Positions 1-8,480 are shown, counted from the stretch's first letter. The stretch: DNA of 64,000 nt from Pseudemcibacter aquimaris (GCF_028869115.1 NZ_CP079800.1:2448501-2512500); one strand, 5' to 3'. The notes: generated from the sequence alone by a model not told the origin. Translations and numbers: made by a program.

Positions 1-327
1 GCTCAAAACATCCGCGCTGCCGAACTGTTCACACACGGCATCAAAGTGCGCCTGACTATATGGCTGATCATCACGCAGCGAGGGGTTGGGTCCGCCAATA
101 AAGACAGCAAAGTCCCGACATTCCTGCCAAGTGCGCGGACGGATGCTATCACCCGTCCAGCCTTCAATAGCCAGGTCACCGGCTTCCAGATCCATGAAGA
201 GGGTTTCATTGGCTGGCAGCGTCCAGAGCAAGGATGTCTTGCCAATGCCAGACTTGCCGAAGATCACGCCTTTGACCCCACGGGTCTCATTCAGGCGTTC
301 ATCCGCAGAAATAATAGGAAGGCTCAT
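1..327 (-). CDS. RecA-like AAA ATPase (phage recombination), 3' truncated by window edge
   Basis: This is the first 109 residues of the prophage A homologue of the ATPase at 56767-57642. The start codon at 327-325 gives the same N-terminus as that protein (beginning MSLPIISADERLNE), followed by a Walker A motif GKSGIGKTS. Its start overlaps the stop of the AlpA-like gene by four bases, so the two are translationally coupled. The family (AAA_24, Sak4-like) is a RecA-fold ATPase of phage recombination/replication modules. The role is inferred from the complete copy in prophage B. Confidence 0.85.
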   Translation of the reverse strand, partial: MSLPIISADERLNETRGVKGVIFGKSGIGKTSLLWTLPANETLFMDLEAGDLAIEGWTGDSIRPRTWQECRDFAVFIGGPNPSLRDDQPYSQAHFDAVCEQFGSADVLS

Positions 328-539
328 TTTGCGCCTCCCTGAATGTAGGTGTTTTCTGTGGTGCTTTGACGCATTTGATTGGCCTCAAATGCTTCAATGT
401 CCTCAACACGGTAAACAACCCGACCACCGAGTTTCATAAAGGCAGGGCCTTCGCCCAACCAACGCCACCGTTCCAAGGTGCGCTCGCTCAAGTTCCAACG
501 ATCGGCGAGCTCGATCTGATTTAAATGCTTAATGGACAT
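324..539 (-). CDS. AlpA/MerR-type small DNA-binding protein
   Basis: This 71-residue protein is essentially one helix-turn-helix domain of the AlpA/HTH_17 type. It begins with LADRWNLSERTLERWR, continues with a GP..K.GGRVVYR wing, and ends with an IEAFEAN helix. The prophage B copy at 57639-57854 is identical but for one residue near the C-terminus. Proteins of this family act as excisionases or transcriptional regulators. Here it is the first gene of the early operon, so it may be both Xis and an early activator. The integrase of prophage B has the same fold fused to its C-terminus. The start follows a hairpin that includes the ribosome binding site. Confidence 0.8.
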   Translation of the reverse strand: MSIKHLNQIELADRWNLSERTLERWRWLGEGPAFMKLGGRVVYRVEDIEAFEANQMRQSTTENTYIQGGAK

Positions 540-733
540 CTGCCATTCCTTTCGCTTGCTTCAAATTGCAAAGAAAGAATGGCCTGTTATTCGAAATTCG
601 TCGTGGGGACTAAATGTGGATGATTGGTGGATATATAACCCACATCAAAGGGGACGAATGAGGGGTGAGGAAGGGATGTCTGGGGGATGACTGATGCCGA
701 ACACGGCACAGATGAAGGAAAAAGAGCGGGGGA
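540..733. promoter_or_regulatory. Non-coding leader between AlpA gene and early regulator (prophage A)
   Basis: There is no gene in these 194 bases. The part next to the AlpA gene (543-582) is an imperfect inverted repeat, CCATTC...GAATGG with inner TTTC/GAAA and TTGC/GCAA arms. It is conserved at 57858-57897 in prophage B. On the minus strand its 3' arm contains the GGA ribosome binding site of the AlpA gene. The rest has scattered GTGGAT-like motifs but no promoter I can assign firmly. The early promoter of the AlpA operon is expected here. Confidence 0.5.
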
Positions 734-1441
734 TCAGCTTTTACGCACATCCACGTTTAAACGGTAAAGACCACGTTTGTTTGAGACGATCAAATCACGC
801 CATGACGGGTTTTTCTGGGATTTAAAGACATCCTGCATGCGATGGGATTGAGAACCAGCTTCTGCCAGAACCTGCTTGCCGGATCGCCACATCCCCCCAT
901 CCAGCATAGATTGATGCAAGCGAGCGACGACCTCCGCCTGAATAGGCCCAAGGGTATAGGTTTTGCCACTCAGGGAAACCTCTGTGAAATCCTTGTTATG
1001 CTTGAATCCATGATTTGATGGATGATCCACATCCCCCGTCAAATTGTGTTTCAACTCAACGCGGTCACGCTCTTCCCGGCGAATTACAAGCTCTTTGGTC
1101 GTTACATGCAATCCAGCTTCGGGGGAAAGCAGGTGCGAATATTCCATGTGGGGCGCGTCAAAAGCTGAGATGACAGAAGAGCCATTTGTGAAAATCTTAT
1201 AAGCATCGAAGTCTCTCAGATCTTGCAGCCCCTTAAACCGATCCTGAGAACAGGGCACAGTAAAGCCCTGACCTGTTTCTGCATCTTCTTCAATGTATCC
1301 GGTTTCAATGACAACGCCGAACAAACGAATTGAAACCTTGAGCAGACCGTTTTCAGCCAAATAAACCAAATCCCGCCGGGGCATCCCCCAACGGGCTTCA
1401 ATTTCTTCGAGCGTGAAGTAGTCTTTCTCAATGAAGCTCAT
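734..1441 (-). CDS. Early regulator divergent from the CI-like repressor (unknown family)
   Basis: This gene encodes about 235 residues and is transcribed away from the repressor gene. The N-terminus (YFTLEEIEARWGMPRRD) looks like a helix-turn-helix of the MerR/AlpA kind. The C-terminal 70 residues (GPIQAEVVARLH..., RGLYRLNV) resemble a second winged helix. The start is placed at 1441 because the peptide from MSFIEKDYF onward is conserved with the prophage B copy, while the codons before it differ (ATA here where B has ATG). Position suggests a Cro-like or early regulatory role. No enzymatic motif is visible. Confidence 0.65.
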   Translation of the reverse strand: MSFIEKDYFTLEEIEARWGMPRRDLVYLAENGLLKVSIRLFGVVIETGYIEEDAETGQGFTVPCSQDRFKGLQDLRDFDAYKIFTNGSSVISAFDAPHMEYSHLLSPEAGLHVTTKELVIRREERDRVELKHNLTGDVDHPSNHGFKHNKDFTEVSLSGKTYTLGPIQAEVVARLHQSMLDGGMWRSGKQVLAEAGSQSHRMQDVFKSQKNPSWRDLIVSNKRGLYRLNVDVRKS

Positions 1442-1482
1442 CAAAATATTAACCCTGCAATCAAGCGCCATACCATAAACGC

Positions 1483-1511
1483 TTGACACAGACTAATCAA
1501 TCCTTTTTAAT
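1483..1511 (+). promoter_or_regulatory. Repressor-maintenance promoter of prophage A
   Basis: TTGACA at 1483-1488 and TTTAAT at 1506-1511 are separated by 17 bases, about 30 bases before the repressor start codon. The same boxes with identical spacing occur before the repressor of prophage B (58799-58827). A GGATAA motif just before the start codon pairs imperfectly with ATATCC upstream and may be part of an operator. Confidence 0.7.
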
Positions 1512-1540
1512 CCACAATATCCACACCATGAGGATAAGTT

Positions 1541-2209
1541 ATGAAATATACGATGGCTGATAGATTGAAAGCGCGGACCCGCCAATTGGGTCTCAACGCT
1601 GGTCAAGTCGCAGAGATGGCTAATATCAACAGATCATTTGTCTATGATATTATGCGTGGTCGATCTGGTAATCCAAACCTAGAGAAACTCGACAAACTCT
1701 CAGATGCTATCAAGGTAGAGCGAAACTGGCTGCTCCATGGTATGGGAGATGTTGAGGGTGAAAACCCCATCATGGAAGATCCGGATGAAGCCTTTGTCGC
1801 CGTGCCATCAGTCAAGCTGACAGCCTCTATGGGCGGAGGGCGTGAAGTCATTGAAGACGTCGAGCACGGTGAGCCCTATCATTTTCAGAGCTCGTGGATA
1901 AAACATAAATTACAAGCCGACCCCAAGAACCTGAAGATCATGCATGTGGAAGGTGACAGCATGATGCCCACACTGCATGACGGCGATGTGGTACTTGTTG
2001 ACGTAGGGCGAAAGTCACCCACCCCTCCAGGCATATTTATTCTTCATGATGGCATGGGGCTGGTTGCCAAGAGGCTCGAGAACATTCCAAATAATGATCC
2101 CCCAATGGTTCGGGTGATCTCAGACAATAACTTTTACTCCCCATATGAACGCACGCTTGATGAAGTAAATATCATTGGCAAGGTTCGATGGTATGCGCGG
2201 GAGATATAG
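1541..2209 (+). CDS. CI-like phage repressor (XRE helix-turn-helix plus S24 peptidase domain)
   Basis: This 222-residue protein would hold prophage A in the lysogenic state. Residues 5-60 form an XRE-type helix-turn-helix (LNAGQVAEMANINRSFVYDI). Residues 85-215 form a LexA/S24-type domain with the expected serine in GDSMMPT (residue 140) and lysine in VAKRLE (residue 177). I see no Ala-Gly or Cys-Gly dipeptide between the domains, the usual self-cleavage site, so RecA-triggered autocleavage is uncertain. It differs from the prophage B repressor at about 8 residues, none in the recognition helix. The start is preceded by AGGATAAGTT. Confidence 0.92.
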   Translation: MKYTMADRLKARTRQLGLNAGQVAEMANINRSFVYDIMRGRSGNPNLEKLDKLSDAIKVERNWLLHGMGDVEGENPIMEDPDEAFVAVPSVKLTASMGGGREVIEDVEHGEPYHFQSSWIKHKLQADPKNLKIMHVEGDSMMPTLHDGDVVLVDVGRKSPTPPGIFILHDGMGLVAKRLENIPNNDPPMVRVISDNNFYSPYERTLDEVNIIGKVRWYAREI

Positions 2210-2893
2210 TTGATCAGGTTCAAGCCGATACCAGATGCATCTGATGCCCTGAAGCTCTCTCCTATGATGAATGCGTCGGAGAGGCTACTCTCCTACATTG
2301 AAGAACATGATGGGATTGGCCTGACGCCGTCGAAGGCTTTCAAACGGGTCTTTGTGGAATGGGCTGCAGGTGAGTTTAACTGGCCGGGCTATTCGAAAGA
2401 CGAGCTGTTCAAGTTCAACAAAGTGCTGAATGAAATCGACTTTCCCCCACTCATGGATCTCCATGACCTATTGATTACCCTTAAAATTGGCCGCCACTAC
2501 AAAGGCAAGTTCAAACTCACGAAGACAGGCAAGGAACTGTTTAAACAGCCCGGTCGCTTGTTTGGAGTGATGATCCCCATCTATTTGTTTGAGGTGGATC
2601 ATCACCGCTTTTCCAGACGCTCCGATAGCCTAATGGGAAACTGGGACATTTTTCTAAATGTAATAGGCGACCTCACAACCAATGGGGCCACGGGCGGCCA
2701 GATCAGAAGGGCCTTATACGGCGAGCATGAGGGCACAGACTTCGATTACACTCTGAGCAATTTATATGTGCATGTCCTGCGTCCCCTGTGCTGGACTGGC
2801 CTTCTCCTCGAAAAAGAAGGTGAAAAGCTCAGAAGAAATGAAACGAGCCTATTCGTAAAAACACTGCTGTGGGATGAGGCTCTTGAGCTATGA
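2210..2893 (+). CDS. Unknown 227-residue protein with winged-helix-like segment, co-transcribed with the repressor
   Basis: I do not recognise this family. Translation most likely starts at TTG 2210, directly after the repressor stop, with GGGAG eight bases upstream. Its end overlaps the next gene by four bases (ATGA). The middle segment LKIGRHYKGKFKLTKTGKEL has the alternating basic pattern of a winged helix wing. The rest is mixed alpha/beta with no signal peptide or membrane segment. Prophage B has no counterpart: there the secreted nuclease follows the repressor directly. It is expressed with the repressor in the lysogen, so an accessory immunity or exclusion role is possible but not shown. 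Confidence 0.6.
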   Translation: MIRFKPIPDASDALKLSPMMNASERLLSYIEEHDGIGLTPSKAFKRVFVEWAAGEFNWPGYSKDELFKFNKVLNEIDFPPLMDLHDLLITLKIGRHYKGKFKLTKTGKELFKQPGRLFGVMIPIYLFEVDHHRFSRRSDSLMGNWDIFLNVIGDLTTNGATGGQIRRALYGEHEGTDFDYTLSNLYVHVLRPLCWTGLLLEKEGEKLRRNETSLFVKTLLWDEALEL

Positions 2894-3567
2894 AGCAGAA
2901 ACTCATCCATACAACGGCAACCGCATTCTCATTACTCGTCCTATCAACTGTATGTCAGGCAGAAGACCTCCAAGGCACAGCCTCCGTGATTGATGGAGAC
3001 ACACTCGAAATCCACGGCACACGCATCAGGTTGCATGGCATCGACACACCAGAGAGCAAACAAACCTGTGTGGCCAATGGGTCAACGTACCGGTGCGGCC
3101 AGAAAGCAGCCCTCGCTCTTTCTGACAAGATCCAAAGATCACCTATCCGTTGTACAGTGAAGGACACTGATCGATATGGCCGCTCAATAGCTGTTTGTTA
3201 CAAGAACGGCGAAGACTTGAACTCATGGATGGTTTCTCAGGGGTGGGCAGTCGCATATCGTCGATATTCTAAAGATTATGTGTCTCAGGAACAGTCCGCC
3301 AAAAGTAATAAAGCTGGCATATGGGCAGGTGACTTTGTGCTGCCTTGGGAATGGCGTCGAGGAAAGCGATTAACTCAGGTGGTGTCATCCGACCGAAACG
3401 GCGAATGCAAAATTAAGGGCAATATCAGCAGTAAAGGTAAGAAAATTTATCATGTCCCGGGTGGTCGTTGGTATGAGAAGACTCGGATCGACGAGAGCAA
3501 AGGCGAGCGCTTTTTTTGTTCAGAGCAGGAAGCCAAAGCCGCAGGGTGGAGGAAATCCTCTTATTAA
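2890..3567 (+). CDS. Secreted thermonuclease (SNase) with C-terminal sunset-type domain
   Basis: This 225-residue nuclease begins with a signal peptide (hydrophobic residues 8-22, likely cleavage after CQA), so it should act in the periplasm or outside the cell. The SNase fold follows, with VIDGDTLEI, RIRLHGIDTPE and DRYGRSIAVCY supplying the metal and catalytic Arg/Glu residues. Cysteines typical of secreted forms are present. The C-terminal 55 residues (KIKGNIS...KIYHVPGG..YEKT...FFCSEQEAKAAGWR) match the sunset domain seen in secreted nucleases. It overlaps the preceding gene by four bases and thus belongs to the repressor operon. Prophage B carries a shorter homologue in the same place. 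Confidence 0.9.
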   Translation: MKQKLIHTTATAFSLLVLSTVCQAEDLQGTASVIDGDTLEIHGTRIRLHGIDTPESKQTCVANGSTYRCGQKAALALSDKIQRSPIRCTVKDTDRYGRSIAVCYKNGEDLNSWMVSQGWAVAYRRYSKDYVSQEQSAKSNKAGIWAGDFVLPWEWRRGKRLTQVVSSDRNGECKIKGNISSKGKKIYHVPGGRWYEKTRIDESKGERFFCSEQEAKAAGWRKSSY

Positions 3568-3684
3568 GCGCCTAAACACTCGCCTATTAATTCTAGACAT
3601 TCTATCTATCAGTGCGTAGTCTAAACTACCTGTAACTTTTAGACGAAACTATAGGGCCGTCAATCGGCGCTACGAGCAGATAGT
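3568..3684 (+). promoter_or_regulatory. Intergenic region with inverted repeat upstream of helicase gene
   Basis: The 117-base gap contains GTCTAAA at 3619-3625 and its exact complement TTTAGAC at 3638-3644. No T-run follows, so it looks more like an operator than a terminator. The helicase/TPR gene pair may have its own control here. I cannot assign -10 and -35 boxes with confidence. Confidence 0.35.
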
Positions 3685-6492
3685 ATGAAAATAGATAATT
3701 TTAAGCCACTAAAAGTGCGCTGGCCTCAATTATATGAGTATGCCCACCACGCAGAACAGTACGTTCACTCTGACCCCCACACTGCAATTATCAAGCTAAG
3801 ATGTTTTGCCGAACAGCTAGTGGGCACACTATACAGAGAACTAAACCTTCCATGTGATAGAAATGATGCGTTCTTCGAAAAGTTAACAGCTAAAGCATGT
3901 GTCGAAGTAGTGGACGAAGCTATTCTTCAAAAACTACATACAATTCGTATTCTTGGGAACAAAGCAGCTCATGGTGAGCAAGTGGAGACAGACGGTGCCC
4001 TGTCACTGCTGTATGATGCTTATGTGATCGGCCAGTGGATCTTCAAAACTTACAGCGGTTCCTTTGAAGAACAATATCCGGCTTTTGAGGAACCACTTCC
4101 GCCATCTAATGTTGGCGATGCGCTGCTCGAAAAAAACAAATTATTGAATAGCCAGCTTGAAGATGTGAAAGCTGAGTTGGCTCAGCTTCAGAAGTCTGAA
4201 CTTGAAGCACAGATAAAAAATAGAGAATTGCAACATTCTCTTAACGAAGCAGAGCTTCAAAGATTCAAAAACGCCTCAACCCGTGCGATTGAAACCATTG
4301 ATACCCGTTCTCACCCCTACCAAAACGACATTGATTTAAAGGACATTTTTGCATCCTACACATTAACTAACGACCAACAGAAACTGGTTAGTCGACTTGA
4401 GAGTTTTCTGAATGGGTCAAACGAAAAGCTATTCTTATTGCAAGGTTATGCGGGAACAGGGAAAACTTTTATTACAAAAGGACTAACAGAATATTTTCGC
4501 GCGATTGGACGAAATTTTGTCTTAGCGGCTCCGACAGGTAAGGCTTCTAAAGTAATCGCTGATAAAACTAAGTGCCAAGCATCTACTATTCACAAAGCTA
4601 TTTATTCCTTCAAGGACATTTCTGAATACCGGGAGGACGGTTTAGACGGGTCTCAGACATACAAATATTATGCTCAACTGGCTGTTAACGACCATTCTGC
4701 GGATACCGTATTTATTGTCGATGAGGCCTCAATGGTGTCAGATATCTATAGTGAAGAGGAATTCTTTCGATTTGGTTCCGGCTATTTACTCCAAGATTTC
4801 ATGGATTTTGTGAACCTTGATCATAATGACCATAACAAGAAAGTTATTTTCATAGGCGACAACGCTCAGCTTCCGCCAGTCGGCATGAAGTATTCCCCTG
4901 CATTAAACCCCCAGCATCTTCAAAAGAAATATAATAAGATTTCTTTGAGTTTTGAGTTAAGAGAAGTCGTTCGCCAGAAGGCTGATAGTGGAGTAATTGC
5001 AAATTCAATTAAGTTAAGAGACTCAATTGATAAATCTGTATTCAACCAATTAGACTTTAACTGCGAGTATCCAGACATTAAAGAAGTTGATTACTCCGAT
5101 CTGATATCCTGCTACTTAGACAGCTGTAATGCAAAAATCAATGCTGAGTCAATTATACTAGCCCATTCGAACGCAGACGTCGCTGCATACAATCGAAGGG
5201 TGCGTGAACACTTCTTCCCTGAACAGTCCGATATAGCAAGCGGCGACAAGGTGATGGCAGTAAGCAATAACTATGCATACGGCGTCGACATTTTTAATGG
5301 TGATTTTGGCTTGATACGGGAAGTACTCGGTTCACCTGAAACGCGGACACAAGTTATAAAGAGAAAGAACTCAGAGACTGATGTTGTCGAGGAAATTGAA
5401 GTCCCAATCACCTTCAGAAACGTTAATATTGGTTTCAAAGACCTTGATGGTCGAGCACATTTTTTTAATGCTAAAGTGGTCGAAAATTTAATCTACAGCG
5501 ATCACCCTAGTCTAACATCTGATGAGAACAAGGCTCTCTACCTTGATTTCTGCATACGAAACCCGAAGCTAAAGCCAAATACGTTAGAATTCAAAGAAGC
5601 GCTTAGATCAGACCTATACTTCAATGCTCTAAGAGTGAAGTTTGGATATGCTATCACTTGTCACAAAGCTCAAGGCAGTGAATGGAACAACGTATTTGTA
5701 AAATGCCGAACACACCAAAGCCAACTTACCTCAGATTATTTTAGATGGATATACACTGCTATCACGCGGACAAAGCAGAACTTGTTTCTCCTAGATCCAC
5801 CAAAAATTAAAATCGGTTCAGGGATCAAAGTTGTATCGTCTCCCAATTCACATCGGGAAATCCCGGAAGCAACTGTTCTTAATACGCACAAGACAAACCA
5901 AACTCAGAACAGCTTCACAGCAACAGAACCGCTATATGGAATTCCGCCTAATGCGCACTTTTCAAACAATCTTCTAAAACGAGTTCAAGCCACCATTAAA
6001 GACAAGAGCGAAACAATCCAAGATATTGAGCTCAAACAATACCAAGACATCTATTTCTTTAAGAACGACGACGATGCTGCAAGGATAGATATCAGATACA
6101 ATGGAAAGCAAAAAATTACCGCTATCACAACGCCTAAGCAAACAGCCTTCAGCCTTGAACTGTTGGAAATGCTCTCGCCTCTAAAGGGAGAAATTATTCT
6201 CGCCGCGTCAGAACCCCAGAATGAACTCATGGATTTTGGTGAAGATTTTCTCAACGCCTTTCACGAAAGACTTAGCCCAATTGCCAGCGAAAACGGTTTG
6301 ATAATTAGCAGTGTTGAACCATTGGATTGGAACCAAAGGTACCATTTCACTTCTGGAAATGAGAGAGCCGTTGTTGATATATTCTATAATGGGAAAAAAC
6401 AATTTACTAAATGCGCATTGGTTAAAACCGCATGCACATCCACTGCCTTTTCAAACTCCGTTCTGAAATTAATAATGGAAGAGTTAGGCTAA
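3685..6492 (+). CDS. DUF4145 domain fused to RecD-like SF1 helicase, with duplicated C-terminal domain
   Basis: This 935-residue protein has three parts. Residues 1-130 are a DUF4145-type helical domain with the signature IRILGNKAAHG. After a coiled coil (about 140-200), residues 230-715 are a RecD/UvrD-type helicase: Walker A GYAGTGKT (254-261), Walker B VDEAS (about 345), GDNAQLPPVG (about 391), CHKAQGSEW (about 659) and YTAITRTKQ. The last 170 residues contain two copies of an unrecognised domain, seen as IDIRYNGKQK and VDIFYNGKKQ. The downstream gene starts on its stop codon (TAATG), so both products are probably made together. DUF4145 and RecD-like helicases both occur in restriction-type defence proteins. 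An antiviral role is inferred from cargo position only. Confidence 0.8.
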   Translation: MKIDNFKPLKVRWPQLYEYAHHAEQYVHSDPHTAIIKLRCFAEQLVGTLYRELNLPCDRNDAFFEKLTAKACVEVVDEAILQKLHTIRILGNKAAHGEQVETDGALSLLYDAYVIGQWIFKTYSGSFEEQYPAFEEPLPPSNVGDALLEKNKLLNSQLEDVKAELAQLQKSELEAQIKNRELQHSLNEAELQRFKNASTRAIETIDTRSHPYQNDIDLKDIFASYTLTNDQQKLVSRLESFLNGSNEKLFLLQGYAGTGKTFITKGLTEYFRAIGRNFVLAAPTGKASKVIADKTKCQASTIHKAIYSFKDISEYREDGLDGSQTYKYYAQLAVNDHSADTVFIVDEASMVSDIYSEEEFFRFGSGYLLQDFMDFVNLDHNDHNKKVIFIGDNAQLPPVGMKYSPALNPQHLQKKYNKISLSFELREVVRQKADSGVIANSIKLRDSIDKSVFNQLDFNCEYPDIKEVDYSDLISCYLDSCNAKINAESIILAHSNADVAAYNRRVREHFFPEQSDIASGDKVMAVSNNYAYGVDIFNGDFGLIREVLGSPETRTQVIKRKNSETDVVEEIEVPITFRNVNIGFKDLDGRAHFFNAKVVENLIYSDHPSLTSDENKALYLDFCIRNPKLKPNTLEFKEALRSDLYFNALRVKFGYAITCHKAQGSEWNNVFVKCRTHQSQLTSDYFRWIYTAITRTKQNLFLLDPPKIKIGSGIKVVSSPNSHREIPEATVLNTHKTNQTQNSFTATEPLYGIPPNAHFSNNLLKRVQATIKDKSETIQDIELKQYQDIYFFKNDDDAARIDIRYNGKQKITAITTPKQTAFSLELLEMLSPLKGEIILAASEPQNELMDFGEDFLNAFHERLSPIASENGLIISSVEPLDWNQRYHFTSGNERAVVDIFYNGKKQFTKCALVKTACTSTAFSNSVLKLIMEELG

Positions 6493-8387
6493 TGCTTTCC
6501 AGTCGAGATGTATTTGCCAAGCGCAAGGAAGGCGAAATTGACGAAGCCTATCAAATGGCACTCCAATTAATGAAGAATTCTGAAATTGATGATTGGGATA
6601 GAAAAGCTTTCGGATGGTGCCTTATTGATCTTATCAAACGTGATACCAAGTTAAGCGATTTCAGCAAAATTGAAATTTATGGAAATCAACTAAGACCCTT
6701 GAAGGTAGACCCTTCTGACAAAGTATTCAGGGATCAAAAGGAATACGCTCTCAAACTATGTAACCCGAATGCCAAAATTATTCTTGAAGCCAAAAGTCAC
6801 AGCAAAAACGGCAATCATCAGCAGGCGTTAAATATATATCGGGATCTAATTCATAGGGGGGATAATTCCGCAGAAACACATACCAGTGCGGCTTGGGAGC
6901 TTTATAAGACTGCAAAGTCCATGATTAGCCAAGATCCTGCTAATCATCATGGCGCAAAAAGATTATTGAACGAGTACCTTCACCTCAATACTGAAAAGCC
7001 CTCGCTGCTGCATTCTTGTTTCCTACAACTAGCTGACAAGATTGCTATAGCGGGCAAACTAAACATGGGTGCGTTCGTTAGCATATGGAACTTAGAAAAC
7101 CTTCGTTATGAAGACTATGAACCGTTCATTACGAATGATGGAGAAACCTATCCTTCCCTAGCTGAAAAAGTCTTACAGCACGCCTGCAAAGATTCTTTTA
7201 GTCGTGAAGCTAAAAGCGAACTAATTTACCTATTGCCATTCGTTGAAAACTGCATCAGCCAATTTCCTGAAAACTTATGGCTAAAACTCAGCCAAACAAA
7301 AATATATTTAGGAATTGGTCAAAGTGACAAAGCACGTTCTGTTGGCTTACAGGTTGTAAAGAACAAGCCAAACAATTATTGGACCTGGGAGCTGCTTGGT
7401 GACATCTACGCCGGAGATGAGCCCGATATCAGCCTTTCCTGCTACTGCAAATCCTTGCTTTGTGAGAAAGACATAAACTTCATAACAAAGGTTAAACTTA
7501 AGCTCACGAATATTTTGATTGCACGTAACCTCCTTGCCGAAGCAAAATTTGAAGTTCAAGAAATCTCGAAATTCAAACAAGAAAAAGGCCAAAAGGTCCC
7601 AGACGAGTTAACCGAAATCATTAATCTGCCCTGGTTTGAAGGTCAAAAAGAGCTGAAATCCAACGAAGCCCTTTACCTGAAATATTCCGTCAACGCTGAT
7701 GAATTGCTAATATCTGATATGCCTTGGAAGAAAGCGGTATTAGGCGAGAAGTTCACAACAAAATCAAATCCAAACAAACCTCGTCGCAAAATATATATTG
7801 AAGATCATAATCACCCTATTGAAATTTCGATTCCTGAATCCAGAATAAATTTGCCCCAAAAGAGACATGGTCTTTCTATCGCGCTGAAAGGCGAAGAAGA
7901 TCTAGATGGTCGCTTTCAGATCTATTCTCTACAGCCAAGAGAAGCTGAGGACTGGGATATCTTCGGAAAATATATCGGCGTTGTAGACAACGTTAACCAT
8001 CAGAAAAAGTTATTACATTTTATGGTTAGCCGCCAAATTGATGGAATCATTCATTTCTCTGAATTAGAATCTATCTTCTCACTTGGCGCAGCAATCGAGC
8101 TACGACTAGCAACGTATAAATCAAAGAAGGGAACTGGCTTTCGCGTTCTGACAGCATCCAAAACTGACAAATCTCCCCCTTCCGAGTTAATTAAACAGTT
8201 TGAAAGTAATGTTTCCGCAGACAGGGGAATGGGCTTTACTGATGACAATATATTCATCCCGCCCCCATTAATGGAGCAGCACTCTATATACGATCAATGT
8301 ACAGTCAATGGTACGGCAATATTAAGCTACAACAAGAAACGCTCCGAATGGGGCTGGCGAGCATTAGAAATTCATAGTGTTGAATAA
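6492..8387 (+). CDS. TPR protein with C-terminal tandem OB-fold (cold-shock-like) domains
   Basis: Translation is placed at ATG 6492, which overlaps the stop of the helicase gene by one base, giving 631 residues. Residues 1-370 are helical repeats of TPR character. The C-terminal part has two segments that look like OB/cold-shock folds: FGKYIGVVDNVN...HFMVSRQIDGIIHFSEL, then GMGFTDDNIFIPPPL...GWGWRALEI. No catalytic motif is visible. Such a protein could bind nucleic acid and act as partner or sensor for the helicase. The tight coupling with the upstream gene supports a two-component system. It is the last gene before the att site. I do not know a named system with this exact pair. Confidence 0.7.
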   Translation: MLSSRDVFAKRKEGEIDEAYQMALQLMKNSEIDDWDRKAFGWCLIDLIKRDTKLSDFSKIEIYGNQLRPLKVDPSDKVFRDQKEYALKLCNPNAKIILEAKSHSKNGNHQQALNIYRDLIHRGDNSAETHTSAAWELYKTAKSMISQDPANHHGAKRLLNEYLHLNTEKPSLLHSCFLQLADKIAIAGKLNMGAFVSIWNLENLRYEDYEPFITNDGETYPSLAEKVLQHACKDSFSREAKSELIYLLPFVENCISQFPENLWLKLSQTKIYLGIGQSDKARSVGLQVVKNKPNNYWTWELLGDIYAGDEPDISLSCYCKSLLCEKDINFITKVKLKLTNILIARNLLAEAKFEVQEISKFKQEKGQKVPDELTEIINLPWFEGQKELKSNEALYLKYSVNADELLISDMPWKKAVLGEKFTTKSNPNKPRRKIYIEDHNHPIEISIPESRINLPQKRHGLSIALKGEEDLDGRFQIYSLQPREAEDWDIFGKYIGVVDNVNHQKKLLHFMVSRQIDGIIHFSELESIFSLGAAIELRLATYKSKKGTGFRVLTASKTDKSPPSELIKQFESNVSADRGMGFTDDNIFIPPPLMEQHSIYDQCTVNGTAILSYNKKRSEWGWRALEIHSVE

Positions 8388-8480
8388 AATATGATTTGGA
8401 TAATTCCACCCATTGCCCAATCACAACGAGTCCACTGTCCAGAACGATTTTCCCTTTAATTATAAGGGCTTCGCTGTCTC

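Larger units (their letters stand above)
1..2209. repeat. Diverged direct repeat of prophage early/immunity region (copy 1)
   Basis: This segment and 57315-59525 carry the same genes in the same order and orientation: AAA ATPase start, AlpA-like regulator, early regulator and CI-like repressor. The offset is about 57.3 kb. The proteins are nearly identical, while the DNA differs mostly at third codon positions, so these are related phages and not a recent duplication. Similarity stops right after the repressor stop codon, where cargo begins. The two copies could recombine and delete or release the 57 kb between them. Confidence 0.9.
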
